Assembly (NCBI GenBank): GCA_013397795.1
Contig: VZTJ01001438.1
Coordinates: forward strand, 1,302,911 to 1,366,910
Source of the DNA: Orthonyx spaldingii
Taxonomy: Eukaryota > Chordata > Aves > Passeriformes > Orthonychidae
Direction: 5' to 3'
DNA length: 64,000 bases
The notes under the pieces are model-generated. The model ran no database searches, was not told the DNA's origin, and saw only the letters and a program-made list of their open reading frames with translations. The first letter of the stretch is position 1. Each line of letters begins with the position of its first letter. Of the stretch, positions 31,870 to 43,800 are shown one piece after another. Made by a program: the position numbers and the translations under genes.

Positions 31870-34800
31870 CTGTGGGAGGGCAGGGAATTGTTGTGGCCCA
31901 TCACTCTCAGAGCCCCTCATCACCCTCCCAGTGCCCACGGTGCCACAGGACAGTGCTGGGACCTTGGCAAGGAAAGACCTCTGTAGGGTGGCCGAGCCCC
32001 TTCCCCAGTGAGGTGTGGGGTAGGGATACTCTGAGTCCACAGGGACCAGCATAGCCCTGGCTCCTGCTGTGCCCTGTGACTGCCCTCCCTGGGGGCTCCA
32101 GACACAAAAATCCACCCCCATTCCCAGCATCCCAGCCCGGGGATGTTTCCTGAAGGGGGAAAAGCTCTTACAGCTCCTTGACCAACTGCCCGTCGGTGAG
32201 GCCGGTGCCCTCCACCACGAACACGCAGCCGTTCAGGGGCATGGCCAGGGGGTTCACCAGGCTGATCTCCGCCACCAGTTTCCGATTCTGCTTCGGCTCT
32301 CCTAAAATCTGAAAGTAGGAGAGGTTGGACCCCAAGCACCACTGATCCTGGGGGCCATGGTGCTCCCCCTGCCCTGGGGTTGAGGCAGAACCTTAGGGAT
32401 GCAGGTCCCAGGTGATGCAGCCCTGCTCAGTGAAGCAGGACCTGCTGCCCAAGCCCCAGGGGTAACCACTCAGATCATCACAGCAACTCATGCACCCCAA
32501 ACCCGCCTAGGATGGGACACTGGACCCTTACCCTGATCTTGATCTGTGGATTCTCAACATAAATATCCCTGACAGCCAGGAGGATGTCACCGGTCTGGTG
32601 ATCATTCAGGAGAGCCACCACCCTGATGAGGTTGTCCTGGGTCAGTTTGTCCCTGTACTCCTCGTACAGGATGCGCAGGGGCACCCTCTTCTCTGGAAAG
32701 GGGAAGCAGAGAGGGGTCAGCACCCACGGCGTCCCCAGCCCACAACCCACAGTCCTGTGCTGGCACCCAGCTGCGGCTGGGATGGTTTGGGCTCCCCAGG
32801 AGCTTCTCCAGGTGCCTTGCAAGGATGGGGGAACTGGGGTTCCTGCAGGGCTGGGGCTCCAGTCCTGAGTGCCAGAAGGGACGTTCAGGGTGTGGGGATG
32901 GGAAGGAGCCGTGTCCTAGGGCAAGACTCCAGGATCACGCCTGCACCAGGGCTCCAGAGTGCCAGCCCTTGGCAGCCAGAGTGGGCACTGGGAGGCAGCC
33001 TGGTCCCTGGCAGCTGCCCTCACTCAACCCTCAGCGTTGTTTATCTGAAAGTCCTTCAGGGATGGGGCTGTCCAGGGGGAGGACAGGGAAGGAGGCTGAA
33101 GGCAACCAGTGGCAGAGCTGCCTGGAACAAGGAGCCCAGAGTGGCTGTGACCATGGGAAATGGAGCCTGGCACTCCTGAGGCTGGATTTGAAGTGCTGCA
33201 GCATCAGCTGAGGCTGTGGGGAAAGGAACAAGCCTGGCTTCCCACACTGGCACAAAGTTCTGGGGTGCCCTAAAGGATGCAGCCTGGGAAGTCCTGGGGT
33301 CTATACTCTGAGGCAGGAGCTGAGGGTAGAAGTTTCAGGAGCTCGTAATTAACATTTCAGAGAAAAAAGTGTTGGATTAACTTTTGGACAGGAATGTTAA
33401 GTATCCCAAAGGCCACAGGGCTCCTCTAGCAGGGTGAGCACTTGTCCCCACTGCCCCATCCAGCCCTGCAAAAGGCTCCAAGTACCTGCTGGTGCTCCTG
33501 CCAGCATGAGCAGAGGCACATCCCTCTCCCCTCTGTGGTGGCCAGAGCCAGCACATTCCTCATTCCTGTACAGCAACTCAACACCTGGCAGAGCGCCGAG
33601 CGCTGCGTTTGAGAGCGCCGGTGAGGAGCAGGGCTCGGCGGAGGGTAAACATTTGGCTGTTCCAGAACAGCAGATGTGTGGCCTTTCCAAGCCCTGAAGG
33701 GTCTCTGGCAAACTCACATAAACCCAAACTCGTGTTTAATGACCAGATGGTGATGTTCACGTGTGACAAGGGCAAGGGAGGTTCGGGGGCCGTGCCAGGA
33801 CAGCTCTGCAGCCCAACGCCCACCCAGGGAGACACTGAGAGCTCCAGCGCTGCTGGCCAGGAAACCCAGTGCCACCCACTTCCTCCAGCCTGGGACCACG
33901 CACTCAGGGCTGAGCTGGGCCAGTCCTGCTCTCCCTGATGTGGGGAGATCCCACGGGAGAGCCCAGGCTAGCCCAAAGACTGGGAAAGCAGGTGGGATGC
34001 AGACCAGTGCCACGGAGCACCCAGGCATGGCAGCCTGGGTGTGCCCAGCTCACTCCCTTGGCATGACAGCTACGGCAGCAGTGGCTTGTCCAGCTCCAAA
34101 TGCATTTCCAGCCTCTGCCTGAGCAATTTCCTCATCCTCTCATAAAGATTAAAAATCCACAGTGGTGGTTAACGTAGGAGAATGTACCCAAAGGGGCATT
34201 GCCTACCGAGCAGCTGAACACAGGCTGACCTGACCCAGCCCTGGTGAAGCAGCCCCTTCACCATAAGTGGGTCTCTTACCTGCCCTGGGCTCGATGTCGA
34301 TGTCGATGGGGTCTGAGAGGCCGCACTGGGGCCCGAGGGCGCCGTTGTGGCTGGAGACGCGGGCACACAGCGTCACCCTGCAGACACGCTCCTCGTCCGT
34401 GTTGTTGGTGACGACGGCAAAGACATCAAAGTCACAACCCTTGTTGGCACCCTCTGACACCTTGATCCTGAGGTGCAGCCCCTCATCCTCCTCCCCGATG
34501 GACTTCTTCTCATGCTCTGCCTTCTTAAACACTGCCCGCTCCTCCTCAGACCCTGCAGTGCACAAAATTCCTGTGATTCCCTGGAGCACGGGGAGAGCCT
34601 GCTCTGGGCTGTTCTGCCCTGAGCCCCGGAGCCCTCCTGCTGCAGTTGTTTCCCAGCAGCGACATCCCTCCCTGGGCATCCCTGCCCCTGAAAGCCCCAT
34701 ACCCTCCGGGTATTTGTAGTTGTGGGTGATGTCCTCGCGGCTGTCCCTGCCGACGCTCTTGGTGCTGATGTACTTCCCCACTCTGGAGGATTGGACGCTC

Positions 34801-37800
34801 TGTTTCTCAGTGCCGTCGCCCCGCACCACCCAGTACACCTCATCAGCGTTCACCTCCGCGAAGATGAAGGGGATGTCGTACTTGAGCTGCATGTCACCCT
34901 CTTTGATGGCTTTGACGGGGGCTGGCCCGCAGCAGTAAACTCCTGCGTGGAATAGAGCCGCTGTCACCGCCCCAGGATTCAGCCAAGAGGGGTGGCTGTG
35001 GTGGGGTGACCCAGCCACGTCAGGGTGTGAGGTGGAGGCAGCATCCGTGTGGAGCACGTTGTACCTTCACTCTTCTCCTGGGGCGTCGGGTCCAGCACCT
35101 GCCACCCATCATAGCCAGCTGCCAGGTCTGGACGGGCCATCCATGACTCCACCCAGCAGTGGAAGTTCCTTCAAGGGAAACCAGCATGTAGGAGTCTCAG
35201 CCTCCCCCAGTACCTGCTGGGCTCTGGGGAACGAGCAGGGGCCACCCCCAGGGGTGGCAGGCTGGGCTCCTGCCATGCCACTCACCAGATATAGTCCCGG
35301 GATGGCCTCTCCTGCTGCCCCTTCTCGTTGACGTAGCGGTCAATGGTCAGGTTGCCATTTGTGTCATGGGCTGAGTTGTAGTTGGTCACCACCCGGGTGG
35401 GGATTCCCAGGCACCGCATGACTGTGGGGAGCAGGGCAGGCTGAGATGGGGGCCCAGGTTTGCACCACTCCCATCCCACAGAGCCCCAACTTTGCACAGT
35501 CCCTGTCTCGTGGAGCCCCAGGCTTGAACAACTCCTGCTCCTCCCCGTGCCTGCCACAGGGGTGCCTGGGGACAGATCCCCGGGAGGAGACTGTTCCCAC
35601 AGTGAGCTGGGTGGCACCTGGCTCTGACAGTCTGATGGGTTTGATATTGCAGCAGAAAAAAGGCACAAAAAGCATCTGCGAGAGCTTTGGAGGTAGAGTG
35701 TGGGCAGCCGTGCTGAACCCCGGATTTCATCTCCCAGCTGTCTTTCAGTGCACAGGGAGCTCCCCAGGGAGCGGGGAGGCAGTTACAGTGCTTCAAAGGA
35801 AGGCTATAAACCTCTGCAAGTCACTGAAAATCCACTTTAGTTTTTTGCTATTTCTCTCCTCTAAAAAGGGTCTTGTCTGAGACACATCAATGCACTCACA
35901 GGCAGTGCTTTTCTTGGGGCAAAGCTGCACAAGCATCTGTGAATATTTCCCAGCAGCAGCCAGTTTGGAATTGTTCTCCTCTTTTTCTCCAGTCTGACTG
36001 CCCCAGTGGCCATGACATTACTTTGATCTTCGTGGATTCGTGACTTTATTGCAAACTTGGCCTTAAAGCCACTTCCCTCACCCCATCCTGCCCCAATCCC
36101 TCCCTTGCTGCCTGGCCAGGGAGGCAGTGCTGACTGAAAAAACAGAGCCCTTTTCTACAATTTTTTTTCCCCTCTATTTCCTGACAAACTAGAGTATCAG
36201 ACGGCTAATTGCAAAGGAATCATTGCAGGCTGATTGCAGCCAGTCCCAGCTCTTCCCTCTGGACGCAGCACCAGGAGTGGAAGGAGGGCAGGGGCCGGGG
36301 TGGGAGATGGGGGGAGATGGGTGACCCTGTCCTATGGGGAAGGGGAGACCAGAGGCATCTGCTCTCACCAGTGCATGCCACAGCAGCAAAGACCCAGCAC
36401 TGGCCGTACTTGACTGGCTGGCACCCAAACTTCTTCCACCTCTTGAGGATATCCACACTCCCAATCCAGGCCATAGGGCTCATCCCATCCTCGTAGCGGT
36501 CGTCCCACCGCCCAAAGAGCACCCCCCGGTCCTCGTCATTGCAGTTGACCTGTGGCAGGAGAAAAGGGGAGGGATGGAGGGGCAGGAACAGGCTGGAGAG
36601 GGAGGGAAAGGACCTTTGCCCCAGTCATGTGTGCTGTCACCCACATCAGCATCCTTGTATCCATGCAAGGGCTCGCTGGGATGTGGATGACCACGGTGCT
36701 AATTAGGGATGAATTTTAGAAACTCATCCTCCTGCCTGGGAATTTGTGGGGGGGATCATCCCAAAGATGCTCCTGGAATGGTCTGTGCCCACCCCTGCTA
36801 TTTGTTTCCTCTAAAAAGGCTCTTACACATAGAGGAGCAGTAACAGGGAAAGGACATAAAGGGGAGTGGAAACACCCCGGAGAAGGAAAACGGTGTGACT
36901 GGGGGGGATGCAAAATGCTGTCAGAGCTGTATCTGGAGGGTGTGTGCACCCCAGGGGATGTGGGGTGCTGGGGGCACCCTGCCGGGCACACCCCAGACTC
37001 ACCATGGCGCTCACCACCCTGCCGATGTACACGGGGTCATTGCGGCGCGAGCAATCCCGGTTCTGATCCCTCAGGTGCTTGGGGTTTATGTCCAGCATGT
37101 TGAGGCAGATGGCCAGGATGTCATCATCGAACTGGTGCAGAGCAGCGAGAAAAGGTTGTGTGAAGTCCCCACGGGGGCTCTGCCACCTCTGTCCTCCCTC
37201 TCTGGCTCACTGTGATGCCCCTGCCAGCTGAACTGCTGGGTACAGGGGGGGTCACACCTCCTCAGGGTCCCCTCCCCAGCCAGCACCCTCTGAGTGACGC
37301 CTCCACTGTCCCCACTCAGCCTGTGAAGCCTATGGGTGACCTCCTGCCTATGTACTGGGGCTGGATCTGGCTTCCTGCAATCGCACAGGGGTCAGGGCAT
37401 CGACCTGAGCTTCAGGAAAGTCTATTTCCCATCTCGGCTGAGTCACAGCCCTTCCTTGAATTGAAGCGCGGATCCTGTGGAGGCCACTGGCACCCCCACT
37501 CCCTTTGCTCAGGGACGGTGCCTGAGCAACCTCTGTGCCCCAGGGGCTGCAGCTCGCGGTGTGGGCACTGCGTTATCAGCACCCCTGGCACAGTGCCCAG
37601 GAATTCGTTATCAGGCACCGGCTCCCAGCATAGCAGGGCCACCCCGATTAGGGACACATGGGGCCCCCAGGAGCCACAGGGAAACACTCCCCTTGCCCTG
37701 CCACGCTTTGAAGTCAGCGCATTCCCTCTTGGAAATGAGATTCCTGTCTCTTTGACCCATGGCTGGCCTCCAAGGTGCTGACAGCACTTGGGTTGTGTGT

Positions 37801-40800
37801 TTGGGAGGGGCACAGGCACAGCACCAGTCCCTGTGTCCTGCAGCAGCAGAGCTGCTTGGCCTGGGTCAGCCAGGGGTCCCAAGGGGCCCGGGGGGCCTTG
37901 CCAACTCACCTGGCCAAAGTTCCACGGGATGGAGAAGATGTAATCGCAGGTGCCCTGGTAGATAAGCCCGTGCTGGGACAGGACGTACTCACGTCGCTCG
38001 TTCTCGTCGCGCATGAAAACCGTGTCCTCTGTGGGGACAGCAAGTGATGGGGACAGGGCTCTGCCCTGCACAACCAGCTTCCTGACCCCCTCCCTGTGCA
38101 CGGATCCGGTGGGAAACGAGGCACCAGGGGCTGGAACTACTCATGCCTTAAACAGCTGCTGGGGAATTTCAGCCCAGGTTGATTTGAACTGATGGGAAGA
38201 TTTCAGCGGGTTTGTGGTTTGCTTTTCATTCTTTCTCATGTCTCTGTCTTTCCTCCCATTTGTTTAATGGAGATGGATCTTTTCTCAAGAGGGGAGACTT
38301 CCCTGGGGGTGCAGTGAGCAGTGGGAGTGGGTGTGCTGGCTCAGCACAGCCAAAGCCATTTCACTCACAGCAGCTGCTGCTGTGAAAAATCAACATTTAC
38401 TGGAAATGTTTGCAGAAGGAAACCCCAAACGTCCACCCCCACTGCTCAGCACAGCCCTGTTCAGCAGAGCTTCCTATGGCCCCTTATCTCTGCAGATCCA
38501 GCATGGGACCTTTGAGATCCAGGAAACCAGCCGGCCCAGGAGCAGGGGAAGGACATGGAGAGAGGAAAATCTCTCTCCTGTAAGTGCTGTTACAGTGCTG
38601 TAAGGCTGTTAAACCTTACAACACCGAGCCAAACCTCCCCTCTGGGTCTGGCTGCCCAAATTTCACCAGGACAGTGATATCCCTGTCACTGAGTCCACAG
38701 CTGGGTGCTGGGGTGAGGATGGGTGGGATGAGGCAGGTGGGGGCAATTAGGGACAGCTGGGGGCAAGTGAGGACAACTGGGGGCCATTAGGGGCATTTTG
38801 AGGCTTTTCCCTGCCCCCTGCCTGGCCAGGAGCTGGTGCCAGGCACTGCCCAGGGCTTTGCCCCAGCACCACAGCGGTGAACTCCTGTGGGCATTGTGTG
38901 GTGGGGGCAGCCTGGACAGGGCATTGGGTGTTTGGGGTGGTGGCAAAGGGGCTGTGTGTATGTTGTAGGGTGGGGATGGTGCTCTTGGCCCCAGCCGACT
39001 GCAGGGATTGTGTGGAGATGGCAGCAAAGTGAGGATTTCTGCTTAGATCTGAGCTCAGACCAGGGCCTGGGACACCTGGGAGCTGCACTGGCATGAGACC
39101 TGTGGGGGAGGTGCTTGGGGGGCATCCTGTGTTTGCCTGAGCCTTGGAATCCCTGGACTCAGAGAGGTGAAAGCCTCACCTGGGTGCCAGGGGTTGAAGA
39201 GCAGGACAAAGTCACCGATTTGGAAGCTGGAGCCCTGGTAGTCAGTGCAGGTCTCCAGGGTCATGCTGTAGCGGCCGATGCGGGCGTTGGGTGGGGAGCA
39301 GAGCGAGACAGAAAGGGACTCCCCATCCTGCTGCTGGATCACGGCACTCCAGCACGATTCCTCCGGGCAGTCAGTCACGACAATGTGGCAGCTGGTTCCT
39401 GATGTCTCACTGGGGCAGGGCCCTGTCCAGAAGGAGTAGGTCAGGTTTCTCACTGCTCCAGAGTCCCTGGGAGACCCCTGCCATGGAGGCTGCACCAAGG
39501 GGACCTGCTCCAAGCCCCCTGCCCTGCTGCAGCTGCCTGGATCTTGGCTGTCACAGTGTGGGGAACATTCACCCTGTGGTTTGTCAGGTACTGAGGGCAC
39601 AGGGTAGCCCAGCTGAGGGGAGCTCAGGCATGTCTCTCGCTGTTTGGGAAAGGACAGACTCGCCCTGTGGGCATCCCTGGGCCAGCAGAGCACAGGGGGT
39701 GCTTGCCCTGGCGCTCACCCCAGGGCCAGGTCTCTGTTCTCAGATGGAGCCGCTCCTGCCTCTGTTCCGAGCAGAGCTGTCGAGTCCCTGTGCCCGCACA
39801 GCCTGGTCCTGCCAGTTCCCACGGCACGGGGGCTGGCAGAGCCCGGCCACGAGCCCCAGACCCCTCACTGGGTGCCCCACTCCGTGCGTGCAGCCTCAGG
39901 CGTTGCTGCAAACATCCCAGGGTTAGGGATGACCTCAGTGGCCGAAGCGCCGAGCCTGGGACAGTGTGATCCTTGCTGGCCCCTCCAAGCTGCAGCCACG
40001 GCCAAGCCACCTGCACCGAGCCAGCTCCAGAGCCGCTCCCGGAGCGGTGCCGCCCAGCCCGGCCCCGCAGCTCCCCGGCCGTGCAGTGCCTGGCCGGCAG
40101 CCGAGGCAGTGGTGCCACTGCTGCGTCCACTCCCCCCGGCCGGAGCACAGCGTGGGTGGGCCGCCAGCCCAGTCACCAAAAATACTCGTGAACTCATGGA
40201 AGTGACACAGTTTCTCCTCTCGGGGAGGCTGGGCTGAGCTCACAGTGTCCTTTTGGCAAGAGGCAACCCGGCGCTGCCGTGGGCTGGGCAGACACAGGAG
40301 CCTTCCTCCTCCTCCTCCTCCTCCTCAGCCCTCAACATCCCCCTGGGCTCCGGCACCTGAACGGGGCTCTGCCAACGCGGCTACTGCAAGAATACAGCTC
40401 TATTTGCACTCCATCCTTCCTTCCCTCTGTCTTGTGGGAGGCGGCACATGACCTCGGTGGCTCTGCTGTCGCAGGATGGGGGGACAGGTCTGGCAGTCCT
40501 TGCCTTGACAGGTCCGGCCCCAGTGAGGAATGTGCTCATTTGGGGCAGGCGGGGTGGCACTGCTACGTGCCTCTGCGAGCACCAGAGCACTTTGCCCTTT
40601 TTCTGCAAGAGCTGGAGCTGGGCTCCAGCCCGGAGGAGCCTCTGCCAACCTGTGCCTGTGGCAACTCCCCCTCCAAAACCAGCCCGGGACTGCCTGGCTG
40701 CAGCACAGCCCGGAGAAACCCGGGGGTGGGAGTGGGTGGGCAGCCCCCGTGGGGCTGCTGGTTTAGGGTGAAGCTGGGAGGTGCTGCGTTTGGTTTTGTC

Positions 40801-43800
40801 ACCAGAGCTTTTGGGATGGAAAAAGGAGAGTTTTACTCTGTGAGGAAACTTGGGTGCAGTTTTACTTTGAATTCTGGCGGGGTTGACTCAGCATGGTGCT
40901 TCAGCCCCAAAATAGCTCTTGCCTGAGAAATAGTTTCCTCTCCCTTTGCTCTGAGCTGGCGGGGCCAAGCCCCTGCCTGGCAGCTGCACCCAACCCTGGC
41001 TGTGACAGCAAGAGCCCAGCCCTGGCCCGGCTCGGGGAGCTGCGCTGGGGGGGCTCCATGGGAACATTTCCCTTCTCCAGTGTTTGTGTTTCCTGAGCAA
41101 ACCCTGCTCCGGGATGTCTGAGAGGCAGCAGGGCTGGGTGCAAGTCCACCAGAATCAATGCTGTGATACCCCTGGCTGAAAAGATACATTATGGTGATGT
41201 TTCTGACAGGGGCAGGAGGGTTGGGCAGGGTCCTGGCCGTGGCCCAAGGCACGTCCTGGTCAGCTGGCAGCCTCGGCGTGCCCTTAGTCTGGCTTGGCCA
41301 TGGGAGGAGGAGGTGATGACTCTGGTGGCTTTTTGTTTTATTTCTTTATCACTCCTCTTCTGCTCTCATTAAGGAGATGAGTTTCTACCTTTTTTTTCTT
41401 GTTGTGATATAAAAGCTGTGCACAGCACCAGCCTCTGCCATGTGGGGAGCAGGGACTGTGTGACATGGGGCAGGTGCCGTGGGAGCACAGGTGAGCCCTG
41501 GGGCAGGGGCACAGGGTGGTGACACCTACAGAGCCCTCTCTCGCGACACGAATGTGGCACTCACCCGTCTCGACGTTGAAGGCGAGTTTGTCCACGCCCT
41601 CCTCGTAGCCGCGGCCCGAGAAGCGCAGGGTGACGGTGAAGGGCTGCCCTCGCCGCACTACCAGCTCCTTGCAGCCCATGTCCGCGGTGCGGTGCTCCCG
41701 CCCGTTGCGGTCGCAGTGCAGGTCCCATGTCTCCAGCACCAGATCTGCAGAGGCAGTGGCAGGTACAGCTCTGACCCTGGGACCCCGTCACGCAGTCCCC
41801 ACGCGTGGGAAGGAGGAGTGGCTGTGGCCCATCCCGAGCCCTGGGCTGGGACCTCGGTGAGGGGTCTGAGCCTCCCCTGACCTCAGTGCCCTGTTCTCCC
41901 AGGTGTGCCGGGCACAGCATCCCTCCAGGAGGGCACTGTGACCGTGCCAGGCTCTGAGCATCCTTCCAGGAGCGCCCTGAGGGCTGGGCTCCCGTTGTGT
42001 GCTGTGAGAGGGTCACAGCTTTGGCAGCCGAGCTCACAGTGGCTTTTTGCCTTCCTGATCCAGCTCTGTGCTGTGTTGTGCCATGGAGCTGCCTCTGTGG
42101 TACCACATGTGCTGCCAGAGCTGTGCCAGGCCTGTGTCTCACAGCACCCAGTACAGGAGCAAAGCCCACCACTCAGCTCTGCTCTCAGGGGGCCTGTCAC
42201 TGAGGCTGCTGTCTGTGTGCCCCCACCCCAAGCAGGGGCTGCTGAGTGAGCCCAGGAATGGCCAGGATATCCCTGTGCCTCAGCCAGGCCTCCAGCAGCT
42301 TTACTGTGACACGGCTGCTGACAAATTGGTAGGAGCAAGTGGAAATTCAGTGCCAGAGGGTGCCTGATGCCCCGGACATGCTCTTCTCTGCTCCCAGCCT
42401 GGCAGAGCTGTGTGCCGGAGCCCCAGCAGCCATGTCCCCGCCACTTCAGATGCTGCTCTGGAGCGATGAGATATCATTCATCAGCACTTGAAGCCACTGA
42501 CCCCTGACTGCTCTGCAGTGATGTATTAATCACCAGAATAAGCAAAAGCATTCTGTGCAGGAGAGCACACGGCAAGCTCAGCGCCAGCGAGGGACTGGGT
42601 AGATCCATGGGCAATACCCAGCTTGCTGCCCCATGCCACAGCTCTCCCTGGCCATGCTCTTCCAATTCCAGCTCTGGTAGTCACCAAGCCCTCCTCGGAC
42701 CAATGCCAAATGGAAACAGCAGCCCATGAGCTCACCATTCCCAGGGCTAAATGAAAACACTGCTCCTGGCTCTCTGGGCAAGGTGACTCTGCAGTGTGGG
42801 CCCAGTGGAGGGCAGTGGGATTGTCACTGTCCCTTCTGCCATGTGAGAGCTGTTGAACTGTCTGTAACTAAAGGCAAGGTTCCTGCAGCCAGTCCATGGG
42901 AACTGTGAAGTGGGGGCAGAGCCCAGACAAGCCCTTTCCCTCACTGCCTCCCCCTCTGTGAGCAGCACTGCCCTGTGCTACGGAACACTGACCGTACAAG
43001 TGGAATCTCGTGGCTGACATGGAGCCAAACTCGCTGACAGGAAGCGTGTTCAGAGAACAGGATCAGGGCTCCTCCTTTTCCCAGTCACCTTGGGGTTATC
43101 ACCCTCAGCAGATTTACCAAAAAGCAGATTCCTCAAAGCCACAGGTGCCTCTATCCAAAGCGATGGGTGCCAAGAGATGGGTGGGAAGGGGGCTGTGGTG
43201 CTGCAAGTGGTAGCAGGATCGCAGGCACCCAGGAGCAGGAGCTGCTCACTGTGTTCAGGACAAGAGGACACAGTCTTAAGCTGTGCCAGGGGAAGTTTAG
43301 GCTGGACATTAGGAAAAAGTTTTTCACAGAAAGAGTGATTGGGCATTGGAATGAGCTGCCCAGGGAGATGGCGAAGCCACCGCCCCGGAGGTAGTTAAAA
43401 AAACTGGATGTGGCACTTAGTACCAGAGTCTAGTTGATAAGGTGGTGTTAGGTCATAGGTTGGACTTGATGCTCTCAAAGGTCTTTTCCAACCTAGTTAA
43501 TTCTGTGATTCTGCAGCAGCTCAGCTTTGTGTCAGTGACCCGAGGGACCTGCGTTGGTATTGCTACAGCAGCGCTGGGAGCCAGCACAGCCCGCGGCACT
43601 GTGGCACAGCAGAGCAGAGCGATGCCGCCTCACCCAGAGGGCTGCGTGCCCGTGGGAACCACACAGACCCCTGTCCTGGGGCTTCGGGGGCAGCTGTGTG
43701 AGAGGGAGGTGGGCGCTGTCTCTACCTTAAAGAGCCAAGCGTGCAGGACTCCCGAAGTCCAGAAGCTCTTTTCCGCCTGAGCCTCCTGAAATCCCCTCAC

